Source: Bacteroidales bacterium (GTDB taxonomy: Bacteria > Bacteroidota > Bacteroidia > Bacteroidales > UBA932). From it: a stretch of DNA of 18,778 nt. This document shows, one piece after another, positions 1-6,980 of the stretch. The stretch's first letter is position 1, and the number at the start of each line of letters is the position of its first letter. The notes under the pieces are model-generated. The model saw nothing but the letters and a program-made list of their open reading frames with translations, had not been told where the DNA came from and made no database searches. The stretch is from positions 1 through 18,778 of the forward strand of contig SFJA01000032.1 of NCBI GenBank assembly GCA_004556005.1, in the 5' to 3' direction. The translations under genes were made by a program, and so were the position numbers.

Positions 1-1053
1 AACATCAAGGACCACAAGGCATCCGAGAGGACCGAAATCCTTTCCGCCAACGCACAGTGGTTCGAGGACAATTCTCCTGTTGACCCGAGATTCAAAAAGC
101 CTGAAGTCAAGGGAGTTTCTGCCAAGGTCATCAACGTAGCCTGCATCAGCGGAGACTCATACCCGGCGACCCCTATAGGCATCAACCTGCCTAACGCTGA
201 CTGGATCAGGAAAGAATTCGGCAGCAAGTCAGTGACCATCGCGAACATCACTCACGCATACGACTGCGCAGCCAATGAGTCGCCAAGGAATATGCTGGAC
301 GAATTTGCCTGGGATGACAAGGAAAAGGAACTGGTAAGGAAGTGGGGTCCGTATGCGGACGAAATCCACACCGACCTCCACGAGTGCCTGGGTCACGGCT
401 CGGGACAGTTGCTCGAAGGAGTGTCAACCACGGCTATGGGAGAGTATTCTTCTGCGCTCGAGGAAACCAGGGCTGACCTCTTCGGCCTTTACTATGCCGC
501 AGATCCTAAACTTGTTGAGTTGGGAATAATGCCGGATCCGGAAGCCTACAAGGCAGAGTACGCATCATTTATCCGCAACGGTCTGTTCACGCAGTTCACA
601 AGGGTTGAACTTGGGGCAAAGAACACCGAGGCACATATGCAGAACCGCAAGCTCATTGCACAGTGGTGCTACGAACAGGGACTTGCTGACAATGTAATCG
701 AAAAGAAAGTCAGGGACGGCAAGACCTATTTCGTCGTAAATGATTACGAGGCGCTGCGCACTCTGTTCGGAAAGCTGCTCGCCGAAGTCCAGCGCATCAA
801 GAGCGAAGGTGACTATCAGGCTGGAAAGGCTCTCATCGAGACCTATGCCGTAAATATCGACCCGGACCTGCACAAAGAGGTGCTCGAAAGATATGCCAAG
901 CTCCAGCTCAAGCCTTACGGCGGCTTTGTCAATCCGGACATAGTTCCTGTTACAAAGAACGGCAAGGTGGTTGACTACAAGCTGGAATATGTCGAAAGCT
1001 TCCTTGAGCAGCAGCTCAAATACGGAAAGGAGTATTCGCTTCCGCTTCAATAG
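1..1053 (+). CDS. Dipeptidyl peptidase III (peptidase family M49), C-terminal part
   Basis: This is the C-terminal 350 residues of a zinc exopeptidase that removes dipeptides from the N-terminus of oligopeptides. The reading frame is open to the left edge, so the start lies outside the window. The hexapeptide zinc motif of family M49, HEXXGH, is present as HECLGH at fragment residues 127-132. The third ligand region follows as EETRAD (about residues 154-159). Family members are roughly 650-740 residues, so about half is missing here. The ending YSLPLQ followed by TAG is clean. The gene is followed by a hairpin and by the separately promoted thiamine operon, so I infer no functional link with thiamine. 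Whether it is exported cannot be judged without the N-terminus. Confidence 0.93.
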   Translation, partial: NIKDHKASERTEILSANAQWFEDNSPVDPRFKKPEVKGVSAKVINVACISGDSYPATPIGINLPNADWIRKEFGSKSVTIANITHAYDCAANESPRNMLDEFAWDDKEKELVRKWGPYADEIHTDLHECLGHGSGQLLEGVSTTAMGEYSSALEETRADLFGLYYAADPKLVELGIMPDPEAYKAEYASFIRNGLFTQFTRVELGAKNTEAHMQNRKLIAQWCYEQGLADNVIEKKVRDGKTYFVVNDYEALRTLFGKLLAEVQRIKSEGDYQAGKALIETYAVNIDPDLHKEVLERYAKLQLKPYGGFVNPDIVPVTKNGKVVDYKLEYVESFLEQQLKYGKEYSLPLQ

Positions 1054-1100
1054 AGTCAATTAAGAGTTAGGGCTGAGTGCCTTTCCTTGAAAGTCAAAAA

Positions 1101-1144
1101 AATCGGAGATTTTGTATGCTTGCCAAAGACAAAAATCTCCGATT
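1101..1144. terminator. Inverted repeat, probable terminator after the DPP III gene
   Basis: The arms 1101-1115 and 1129-1144 are complementary over 15 bp with one bulged base, and the loop is 13 nt. The arm sequence begins AATCGGAGAT. On the plus strand the 3' arm is followed by a T-rich but broken tract. On the minus strand it is followed by seven T residues, so the structure would terminate better in that direction. It separates the DPP III gene from the thiamine promoter, whose -7 element starts 6 nt after the 3' arm. Confidence 0.55.
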
Positions 1145-1149
1145 ATTTG

Positions 1150-1157
1150 TATATTTG
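1150..1157 (+). promoter_or_regulatory. Bacteroidetes-type -7 element for the thiamine operon
   Basis: TATATTTG matches the Bacteroidetes -7 consensus TAnnTTTG exactly. It would place transcription start at about 1162-1166, directly before the first riboswitch stem at 1170. I see no good TTTG at the -33 position, so the call rests on the -7 match and on the fit to the aptamer start. Confidence 0.6.
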
Positions 1158-1169
1158 CGTCAAATAGCA

Positions 1170-1247
1170 TTCAAAGGGGTGCTCCTGTATGGAGCTGAGA
1201 TTATACCCTCAGAACCTGATGCGGGTAATGCCGCCGAAGGGATTGGG
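1170..1247 (+). promoter_or_regulatory. TPP riboswitch (THI box) aptamer
   Basis: All conserved parts of the thiamine pyrophosphate aptamer are visible. P1 is 1170-1174 with 1243-1247. P2 is GGGGT 1176-1180 with ACCCT 1205-1209. P3 is GCTCC 1181-1185 with GGAGC 1191-1195. The CTGAGA core is at 1195-1200. The second arm runs from GAACCTGAT through GGGTAATGCC, with P5 GCGG 1221-1224 pairing CCGC 1231-1234 and P4 CCT 1215-1217 pairing AGG 1238-1240. It controls the eight genes downstream. TPP binding is expected to lower expression, as is usual for this class. Confidence 0.96.
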
Positions 1248-1303
1248 TCTGACCGGCATACCGGCAGGGCAGGTGCCTCCTGGGAATAATTATAACAATT
1301 ATT
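1248..1303 (+). promoter_or_regulatory. Predicted riboswitch expression platform
   Basis: Between the aptamer and the first start codon lie two small GC hairpins (CCGG 1253-1256/1261-1264 and CAGG 1270-1273/CCTG 1279-1282) and a perfect 7-bp AT hairpin (AATAATT 1285-1291/AATTATT 1297-1303) that ends 4 nt before the ATG. Segment 1255-1274 is also complementary over about 16 pairs, with small bulges, to aptamer segment 1214-1232, so it could compete with aptamer folding. No U-tailed terminator is seen, which points to control of translation. That last step is inference. Confidence 0.55.
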
Positions 1304-1307
1304 GCTT

Positions 1308-2015
1308 ATGGGATATCAAGCATTTGACCAGTATGCATCGGAATACGACGCCTGGTTTCTGGAAAACACAAACGTTCTTGAGACGGAACTCCGTCTAGTT
1401 GCCGCCTGCCTCAAGGACGCAGGCAGCATACTCTCTATCGGCTGCGGCAGCGCACTCTTTGAAAAACTGCTGGAGGACCGCTACGGCATTCGCATCACTC
1501 ACGGCATAGAGCCGGCGGAGGGTATGGCAGCAATAGCGCGCAAACGCGGATTTGACGTGGAAATCAACACGGCAGAGGATGCGGATTATGGTGAGAATCA
1601 GTACGATACCATTCTTTTCAACGGTTGTCCGTGCTATATGCAGGACCTCGCTTTGGCGCTCAGGAAGGCATACCGGGCCTTGAAAAAAGGCGGCAAGGTG
1701 GTTGTCATCGACGTGCCTAAGGAAAGCCCTTACGGACTGATTTACAATCTCGCGCTCGCACTTGGCACCTGGGATCACCCTCTTCTCGAAGGATGCAAGC
1801 CAAAGGACCCATATCCGATTGAACTGGTAAAGCAGGCGAACTGGCGCACCACCGCCGACAAGTCGGATAGCGTAAAGGCCGCAGGCTTTGTGGATATCAC
1901 TTACAAACAGACACTTACACTCGACCCGCACTATTCCTGGACGGCAGTTGAGGACCCTGTTGACGGCTACGACCGCGGTTCATACGTAGCCATTTGCGGC
2001 ATCAAGGGAGAATGA
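1308..2015 (+). CDS. Class I SAM-dependent methyltransferase, first gene of the thiamine operon
   Basis: This is a 235-residue soluble methyltransferase of the Rossmann (methyltransferase 11/25) type. Motif I is LSIGCGSA (residues 42-49), a motif II-like acidic residue is in GIEPAEGM (66-73), and the post-motif region YDTILFNG (99-106) and KKGGKVVVID (126-135) follow the family pattern. The substrate is unknown. It is the first gene after the TPP riboswitch, and its stop codon lies 2 nt before the chosen thiD start, so it should be co-regulated with thiamine synthesis. No methyltransferase is needed in the classical bacterial pathway, so the role may be salvage, modification of a precursor, or removal of a by-product. 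I chose ATG 1308 over an in-frame TTG at 1302, which lies inside the AT hairpin. No Shine-Dalgarno site is visible, as is common in Bacteroidetes. Confidence 0.88.
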   Translation: MGYQAFDQYASEYDAWFLENTNVLETELRLVAACLKDAGSILSIGCGSALFEKLLEDRYGIRITHGIEPAEGMAAIARKRGFDVEINTAEDADYGENQYDTILFNGCPCYMQDLALALRKAYRALKKGGKVVVIDVPKESPYGLIYNLALALGTWDHPLLEGCKPKDPYPIELVKQANWRTTADKSDSVKAAGFVDITYKQTLTLDPHYSWTAVEDPVDGYDRGSYVAICGIKGE

Positions 2016-2017
2016 AT

Positions 2018-2851
2018 ATGAAAAGATACAACAGAGTACTTACAATAGCCGGAAGCGATTCGGGCGGAGGTGCCGGCATACAGGCCGACATCAAGACCAT
2101 CGAAGCCTGTGGCTGTTATGCGGAAAGCGCCATCACGGCGATAACCGTACAAAACACGCTCGGCGTGGAAGCGGTGCATCCCGTCCCGGTTGAAATAATT
2201 GGAGGCCAGATAGATGCCGTACTCAGCGACATAGGAGCGGACGCTGTCAAGATAGGCATGCTGCACAGCCGTGAAGTCGTGCTTTGCGTAAGGGACGCCC
2301 TGAAGCGCAACAATGCCAGAAACATAGTACTGGACCCCGTAATGGTCTCGACCTCAGGACACAGGCTCATTGAAGAAGATGCCGTCGAAGCCCTGCGCAG
2401 CGAACTTGTCCCTTATGCTGACGTAATCACACCAAACATTCCCGAAGCGGAGATACTCCTGCGTTGCGGCAGCGGAAATACGGGGCTCAAGCTTGAACTG
2501 CAGGATGAACTTCCGGACGCCGCGAGGATGCTCTCGGAGTGCTGCGGTGGGGTCAGCGTGCTGCTCAAGGCAGGACATCTGAGCGAAGAACAGGTCGTTG
2601 ACGTATTTTACGACTCCAAGACCGGACAGTGCCACAAACTGCCTTCCGTAAGGGTGCAGACCAGAAACACTCACGGCACGGGATGCACAATGTCGTCCGC
2701 ATTCGCCTCGATGCTCGCCCTCGGTAAGACGCTCCCCGAAGCGGCTGAGGGCGCGAAACGATTCATCAACGAAGCGATTATTGCCGGGGCTGAATATAGC
2801 ATAGGCCACGGTTTCGGCCCTGTCCATCATCTCTACAAATATTGGAAGTAA
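2018..2851 (+). CDS. thiD: Hydroxymethylpyrimidine / phosphomethylpyrimidine kinase
   Basis: ThiD phosphorylates HMP and then HMP-P to HMP-PP, the pyrimidine half used by thiamine phosphate synthase. The 277-residue protein has the ribokinase-like family signs: TIAGSDSGGGAGIQAD near the N-terminus (residues 9-24), LDPVMVSTSG (105-114), DVITPNIPEAE (135-145) and the anion-hole motif NTHGTGCTMSS (217-227). I chose ATG 2018 because GGGAG at 2006-2010 sits at a normal distance. The ATG at 2012 is too close to that site and overlaps the methyltransferase stop codon. Length and motifs are those of a full single-domain ThiD, without the ThiE or TenA fusion seen in some species. Confidence 0.95.
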   Translation: MKRYNRVLTIAGSDSGGGAGIQADIKTIEACGCYAESAITAITVQNTLGVEAVHPVPVEIIGGQIDAVLSDIGADAVKIGMLHSREVVLCVRDALKRNNARNIVLDPVMVSTSGHRLIEEDAVEALRSELVPYADVITPNIPEAEILLRCGSGNTGLKLELQDELPDAARMLSECCGGVSVLLKAGHLSEEQVVDVFYDSKTGQCHKLPSVRVQTRNTHGTGCTMSSAFASMLALGKTLPEAAEGAKRFINEAIIAGAEYSIGHGFGPVHHLYKYWK

Positions 2852-2852
2852 T

Positions 2853-3050
2853 ATGAAGATAACGATAAACAACAAGGAAAGGGAAGTAAGTTCCAGGACC
2901 CTCGGGGATCTGGCAAGGGAGCTTGAACTGCCGGGAAAGGGCGTTGCGGTCGCATTGTCAGGCAAGATGGTTTCCCGTTCCGACTGGGACTCCAGCACTC
3001 TGGAAGAAGGCTCCAGGGTGATAATAATCAAAGCAGCCTGCGGAGGTTAA
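2853..3050 (+). CDS. thiS: ThiS sulfur carrier protein
   Basis: ThiS is the ubiquitin-like sulfur carrier of thiazole synthesis. ThiF adenylates its C-terminal glycine, which is converted to the thiocarboxylate that donates sulfur to ThiG. The 65-residue protein starts with MKITINNKERE and ends in ACGG, the diglycine tail essential for the role, with no residues after it. LGDLARELELPGKGVAVAL matches the family core. The ATG begins 2 nt after the thiD stop codon. The order thiS-thiE-thiG is typical of Bacteroidales thiamine operons. Confidence 0.95.
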   Translation: MKITINNKEREVSSRTLGDLARELELPGKGVAVALSGKMVSRSDWDSSTLEEGSRVIIIKAACGG

Positions 3051-3056
3051 CGGTCT

Positions 3057-3671
3057 ATGGTACAGTTCATTTCCCATAACAACGGCCGCTACGGCGAACT
3101 CGAGGGCATAGGGCTCGCCCTGCAGGGCGGCTGCCGCTGGATTCAGCTAAGGATGAAAGGCGCCGGGAAGGAACAATTCTTCCAAAGCGCAGTTCAGGCT
3201 CGCGAGCTCTGCAAGCAGGTCAGCGCCAAGTTGATACTGGATGACAGGGTAGAAGCGGTTTTAGGCAGCGGCGCGGACGGAGTGCACCTCGGAAAGGAGG
3301 ATATGCCCGTCCGAGAAGCGCGAAGGATACTCGGGCCGGACAAGATCATAGGCGGGACGGCCAACAGCATCGAGGACATCAGGAGGCTGGTCGCGGACGG
3401 AGTCGATTACATAGGTCTTGGCCCGTTCAGGTTTACGACCACCAAGAGCCGGCTCGCGCCCATACTGGGGCTGGAGGGATACCGGAGGATTGCACATCAG
3501 ATGGCAGAGGAAGGGATTGATATCCCGATAGTTGCGATTGGCGGCATCAGTTCTGGGGACATTGTGGACATTCAGAATTGCGGGCCTTTCGGGATTGCTC
3601 TGAGCGGAGCTGTCCTGAACGCTGAAGACCCGGTAGCCGAAATGGAAAGTATAATCAGAATATGCAAATGA
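3057..3671 (+). CDS. thiE: Thiamine phosphate synthase
   Basis: ThiE joins HMP-PP with thiazole phosphate to give thiamine phosphate. The 204-residue TIM barrel shows IQLRMK (residues 29-34), LDDRVEA (61-67), GADGVHLGKEDMP (72-84), GLGPFRFTTTKS (120-131) and VAIGGIS near 160, which are the pyrophosphate and substrate loops of the family. GGAGG at 3042-3046, 10 nt before the ATG, supports this start and is one of the few recognisable Shine-Dalgarno sites in the window. The longer TenI/ThiE-like gene at the end of the operon lacks the TTTKS loop, so I assign synthase activity to this copy. Confidence 0.93.
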   Translation: MVQFISHNNGRYGELEGIGLALQGGCRWIQLRMKGAGKEQFFQSAVQARELCKQVSAKLILDDRVEAVLGSGADGVHLGKEDMPVREARRILGPDKIIGGTANSIEDIRRLVADGVDYIGLGPFRFTTTKSRLAPILGLEGYRRIAHQMAEEGIDIPIVAIGGISSGDIVDIQNCGPFGIALSGAVLNAEDPVAEMESIIRICK

Positions 3672-3672
3672 T

Positions 3673-4449
3673 ATGGAAAAGCTAATAATTGCAGGAAAAC
3701 AATTCAACTCCAGACTGTTCCTCGGAACGGGCAAATTCAGTTCCAACGAGGTGATGGAAAAGGCCATACTCGCGAGCGGAACGGAAATGGTAACCGTGGC
3801 GATGAAAAGGATAGAGCTTGAGGATGAGGACGATGCGATGATGAAGCACATCGTTCACCCTCACATTCAGCTGCTTCCCAACACCTCGGGCGTGAGAAAT
3901 GCCGAGGAAGCCGTGTTTGCGGCCCAGATGGCAAGGGAGGCATTCGGAACCAACTGGCTGAAGCTGGAGATTCATCCCGACCCGCGCTATCTGCTGCCCG
4001 ACTCGGTAGAGACGCTCAAGGCGACCGAGCAGCTGGTCAAGCTGGGATTCGTGGTACTCCCCTACTGCCAGGCGGACCCGACGCTATGCAAGCATCTCGA
4101 GGAGGCCGGCGCCGCTACCGTGATGCCGCTCGGCGCCCCGATAGGAACTAACAAGGGCCTGAAGACGAAAGAATTCTTACAGATAATCATCGAGCAGGCG
4201 ACGGTTCCGGTCATCGTGGATGCCGGAATTGGCGCTCCGAGTCACGCTGCGGAGGCGATGGAGATGGGCGCAGCGGCCTGCCTTGTCAATACGGCAGTGG
4301 CGGTTGCAGGCGACCCGGTGGCAATGGCGGTGGCGTTCCGCGATGCGGTGCAGGCCGGCAGGATGGCGTTTGAGGCAGGTTTGGGCGCGGTTTGCGACAG
4401 TATGGAAGCCGAGGCAAGTTCGCCGCTGACGGCTTTCCTGGACATTTAA
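3673..4449 (+). CDS. thiG: Thiazole synthase
   Basis: ThiG makes the thiazole phosphate carboxylate from 1-deoxyxylulose 5-phosphate, dehydroglycine and ThiS thiocarboxylate. The 258-residue protein is full length. LFLGTGKF (residues 15-22) and VTVAMKRI (40-47) open the barrel. Lys97 in NWLKLEI is at the place of the lysine that forms the Schiff base with the sugar. VMPLGAPIGTN and PVIVDAGIG follow in the C-terminal half. The start codon comes 1 nt after the thiE stop codon, which indicates tight coupling. ThiH, the dehydroglycine supplier, is encoded next. Confidence 0.96.
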   Translation: MEKLIIAGKQFNSRLFLGTGKFSSNEVMEKAILASGTEMVTVAMKRIELEDEDDAMMKHIVHPHIQLLPNTSGVRNAEEAVFAAQMAREAFGTNWLKLEIHPDPRYLLPDSVETLKATEQLVKLGFVVLPYCQADPTLCKHLEEAGAATVMPLGAPIGTNKGLKTKEFLQIIIEQATVPVIVDAGIGAPSHAAEAMEMGAAACLVNTAVAVAGDPVAMAVAFRDAVQAGRMAFEAGLGAVCDSMEAEASSPLTAFLDI

Positions 4450-4461
4450 TCGGCAAGAAAG

Positions 4462-5619
4462 ATGTTCACGGACGAGTTGGCAAAATACGACTGGGAGGAA
4501 ACAGGCCGGCGCATCGCTTCAAAGACCGATGCCGACGTCAGGCGGGCTCTGGCAAAGGAACGCTGTGACATAGAGGACTTTATGGCACTGATTTCGCCCG
4601 CGGCCGAGCCTTGGCTGGAAACTATGGCAAGACTCAGCAAGCGCTATACGGAGGAACGCTTCGGAAAGACCATTTCGATGTTCATTCCCCTTTACATAAC
4701 CAATTCCTGCATAAACCATTGCGTCTATTGCGGATTCCACGCAAGCAATCCTATGGCGAGGGTGATACTGACGCCTGAGCAGTGCGAGGACGAATACCGC
4801 GCAATCAAGAAACTGGCGCCGTTTGAGAATCTGCTCATAGTGACGGGCGAGAATCCGCACAAGGCGGGTGTTCCCTACCTTGCGGAGGCACTGGACAGGG
4901 CCAAGAAGTATTTCTCGAACCTGAAGATAGAGGTTATGCCGCTGAAGGCAGAACAATATGAAGAGCTTACGCATCACGGACTTAACGGGGTGATTTGCTT
5001 CCAGGAGACTTACAACAGGGCCAATTACAACATTTATCATCCACGCGGAATGAAGGCGGACTTTGACTGGAGGTGCAATGCTTTTGACAGGATGGGTCAG
5101 GCGGGGGTACATTCCATCGGAATGGGCGTACTCATAGGTCTGGAAAAAGACTGGAGAACGGATATCACAATGATGGCCAGACACTTGCGTTATCTGCAGA
5201 AGCATTACTGGAGGACAAGGTACAGCGTGAATTTTCCTCGTATGAGGCCGGCGGAGAACGGGGGCTTTGAGCCTAACTGCCTGATGAGCGACAGGGAGCT
5301 CGCACAGGTTACCTTTGCAATGAGGATATTTGACCACGATGTGGACATTTCATATTCCACCCGCGAGCCTGCAAATATCAGGGATAATATGGCTACGCTC
5401 GGCGTTACGACAATGAGTGCCCAGAGCAAGACGGATCCGGGCGGGTATTACACTTACCCTCAGTCACTTGAGCAGTTCCACGTAAGTGACGAAAGGACTG
5501 CGGTCGAGATTGACAGGAGGCTGCGTGAACTCGGCAGGGAACCGGTATGGAAAGACTGGGATGCAAGTTTCGACCTGGTCGGCAGAAAGACTGCAAGAGA
5601 TTGTCAGGCTGAAAGATAA
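4462..5619 (+). CDS. thiH: 2-iminoacetate synthase (radical SAM tyrosine lyase)
   Basis: ThiH cleaves tyrosine to dehydroglycine (2-iminoacetate) and p-cresol with a radical SAM iron-sulfur cluster. The CX3CX2C motif is seen as SCINHCVYC, with Cys83, Cys87 and Cys90. YNRANYNIYHPRG and SVNFPRMRP are further conserved blocks of this family. The 385-residue length is normal. A 12-nt gap separates it from thiG. Using ThiH instead of the glycine oxidase ThiO fits an anaerobic lifestyle. In many Bacteroides operons thiC lies between thiG and thiH. Here they are directly adjacent. Confidence 0.96.
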   Translation: MFTDELAKYDWEETGRRIASKTDADVRRALAKERCDIEDFMALISPAAEPWLETMARLSKRYTEERFGKTISMFIPLYITNSCINHCVYCGFHASNPMARVILTPEQCEDEYRAIKKLAPFENLLIVTGENPHKAGVPYLAEALDRAKKYFSNLKIEVMPLKAEQYEELTHHGLNGVICFQETYNRANYNIYHPRGMKADFDWRCNAFDRMGQAGVHSIGMGVLIGLEKDWRTDITMMARHLRYLQKHYWRTRYSVNFPRMRPAENGGFEPNCLMSDRELAQVTFAMRIFDHDVDISYSTREPANIRDNMATLGVTTMSAQSKTDPGGYYTYPQSLEQFHVSDERTAVEIDRRLRELGREPVWKDWDASFDLVGRKTARDCQAER

Positions 5620-5629
5620 GATTCTTTTA

Positions 5630-6343
5630 ATGATCGACTGGAAGGAAAGGTATTCGAGGCAGATTATGCTGCCCGAACTTGGCGAAGAGGGCCAGAAGCG
5701 TCTGCTCGGCTCTTCCGTTCTGGTGGTAGGGACCGGTGGTCTGGGCTCGCCCATTGCGACCTACCTCTGCGCCGCGGGAGTGGGCAGGATAGGTCTCATT
5801 GACGCGGACACGGTGAGTGTCAGCAACTTGCAGAGGCAGGTGCTGTACAGCGAGGAAGAAGTCGGGATGAGCAAGGTCGCCTGCGCTGCCAAGAAATTGG
5901 GGGTGCTCAACTCCGATGTCAAGATAGAATGTTTTGACTGCCGGCTGGAAAAGGATAATGCGGAGGACATCATCTCCCGATTCGATATTGTGGCGGATGC
6001 CTGCGACAATTTTGCGACTCGCTTCCTTGTCAACGACTGCTGCCTGCGACTGGGCAAGCCCTATGTTTACGGAAGCATTCACGGACTGGAAGGTCAGGTC
6101 AGCGTGTTCGGCATAGCGGGGAAGGACGGACGGATGCATTCTTACAGAGACCTTTACGACGAAAGCGAGTTGCTTTCCATGCCTGCGCCGACAAAAGAGG
6201 TGCTGGGCGTGACTCCTGCCGTGACCGGCAGCGTGGAGGCTCTTCAGGTGCTGCAGGTTCTGGGGCAGTTCGGGGATCCGCTGATCGGCAGGCTCTGGAC
6301 CGTGGACCTTACGGATATGAGTTCGATGACGGTGGAGATTTAG
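5630..6343 (+). CDS. thiF: ThiF-type E1-like adenylyltransferase, without the zinc cysteines
   Basis: This enzyme would adenylate the C-terminus of ThiS. The 237-residue protein has RYSRQIMLPELGEEGQ (residues 7-22), the nucleotide loop VVGTGGLGSP (32-41), DADTVSVSNLQRQ (58-70) and ADACDNFATR (122-131), all standard for the ThiF/MoeB/HesA family. The two CXXC pairs that bind structural zinc in Escherichia coli ThiF and MoeB are absent: the first position reads HSYRDLYDE and the second PAPTKEVLGVTP. I chose ATG 5630, where family similarity begins. An in-frame start at 5486 would add a segment overlapping thiH that does not look like ThiF. The operon position next to thiS, thiG and thiH supports the thiamine role. 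Confidence 0.92.
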   Translation: MIDWKERYSRQIMLPELGEEGQKRLLGSSVLVVGTGGLGSPIATYLCAAGVGRIGLIDADTVSVSNLQRQVLYSEEEVGMSKVACAAKKLGVLNSDVKIECFDCRLEKDNAEDIISRFDIVADACDNFATRFLVNDCCLRLGKPYVYGSIHGLEGQVSVFGIAGKDGRMHSYRDLYDESELLSMPAPTKEVLGVTPAVTGSVEALQVLQVLGQFGDPLIGRLWTVDLTDMSSMTVEI

Positions 6344-6347
6344 GCGT

Positions 6348-6980
6348 ATGGAGCTGATAGTCATTACCGGAGAGAGATTCGGGCAGGACAGCTGTCCGGA
6401 GGGTCTTCACTTGGGCGGGAGCGAGCAGAAGTTAGTGGAAGAGATGTTCCGCACGGGGCTGCAGCGGCTGCACCTCCGCAAACCGGGAGCAAGCGAAAGG
6501 CAGCTAGCAGAGTGGCTGGAGAGAATCGACCCGCAGTATCACAGGCGCATAGTCATCCACGACTGTTTCGAGCTCGCGCGCCGGTACAGGCTCGGCGGAA
6601 TCCACCTTAACTCCCGCAATCCCGCAGTGCCGGACTGGATCCCGCCGGAGATGACAGTCTCGCGCTCGTGTCACAGTCTGAAAGAGCTCGCCGAGTGGAA
6701 GAGCCGCTGTAACTATCTGTTTCTCAGCCCTATATTTAACAGCATCTCGAAGCATGGCTACGGCAGCGGATTCACTGCGGAAGAGCTTGCGGGCAGCGGG
6801 CTCATAGACGCAAAGACCGTCGCACTCGGAGGCGTGACCAGTGAAAATCTGTATGTTCTCAAGGGTCTCGGATTCGGCGGTGCGGCGGTCCTCGGTACGG
6901 TCTGGAAAAGTCCAGACCCCGTCAGTCAGGTCAGAGCCTTACTATCTTCATTGCAAAGCCTCCACCAGGAGCCATTTTAA
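6348..6980 (+). CDS. TenI/ThiE-like protein, probable thiazole tautomerase
   Basis: This is a 210-residue paralogue of ThiE. It keeps the barrel frame (LHLRKPGAS 41-49, GGIHLNSRNP 83-92, FLSPIFNSISKHGY 125-138, VALGGVT 158-164) but has SISKHGY where ThiE has the TTTKS pyrophosphate loop. His109 in SRSCHS resembles the catalytic histidine of TenI, which aromatises the thiazole product of ThiG. I therefore infer tautomerase rather than thiamine phosphate synthase activity. Bacteroidales operons often end in such a second thiE-like gene. The start codon follows thiF by 4 nt. The last 50 bp overlap the 3' end of the opposite-strand GH97 gene, and no terminator lies between them. Confidence 0.8.
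   Translation: MELIVITGERFGQDSCPEGLHLGGSEQKLVEEMFRTGLQRLHLRKPGASERQLAEWLERIDPQYHRRIVIHDCFELARRYRLGGIHLNSRNPAVPDWIPPEMTVSRSCHSLKELAEWKSRCNYLFLSPIFNSISKHGYGSGFTAEELAGSGLIDAKTVALGGVTSENLYVLKGLGFGGAAVLGTVWKSPDPVSQVRALLSSLQSLHQEPF

Noticed and set aside
1293..1307. TTG at 1302 as start of the methyltransferase
   Set aside because: It lies within the AT hairpin and adds only two residues. The ATG at 1308 is a normal start and fits the family.
1077..1398. Short plus-strand open frames across the riboswitch
   Set aside because: They run through conserved aptamer stems and loops, so the bases are constrained as RNA. The predicted peptides look random.
4519..5337. Long minus-strand open frame inside thiH
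   Set aside because: It is a shadow of thiH, which carries the radical SAM cysteine motif and the operon position. The shadow has no recognisable domain or promoter.
5486..5629. N-terminal extension of ThiF starting at 5486
   Set aside because: It overlaps the thiH coding region, and its residues do not resemble the ThiF family, whose similarity begins at the ATG at 5630.
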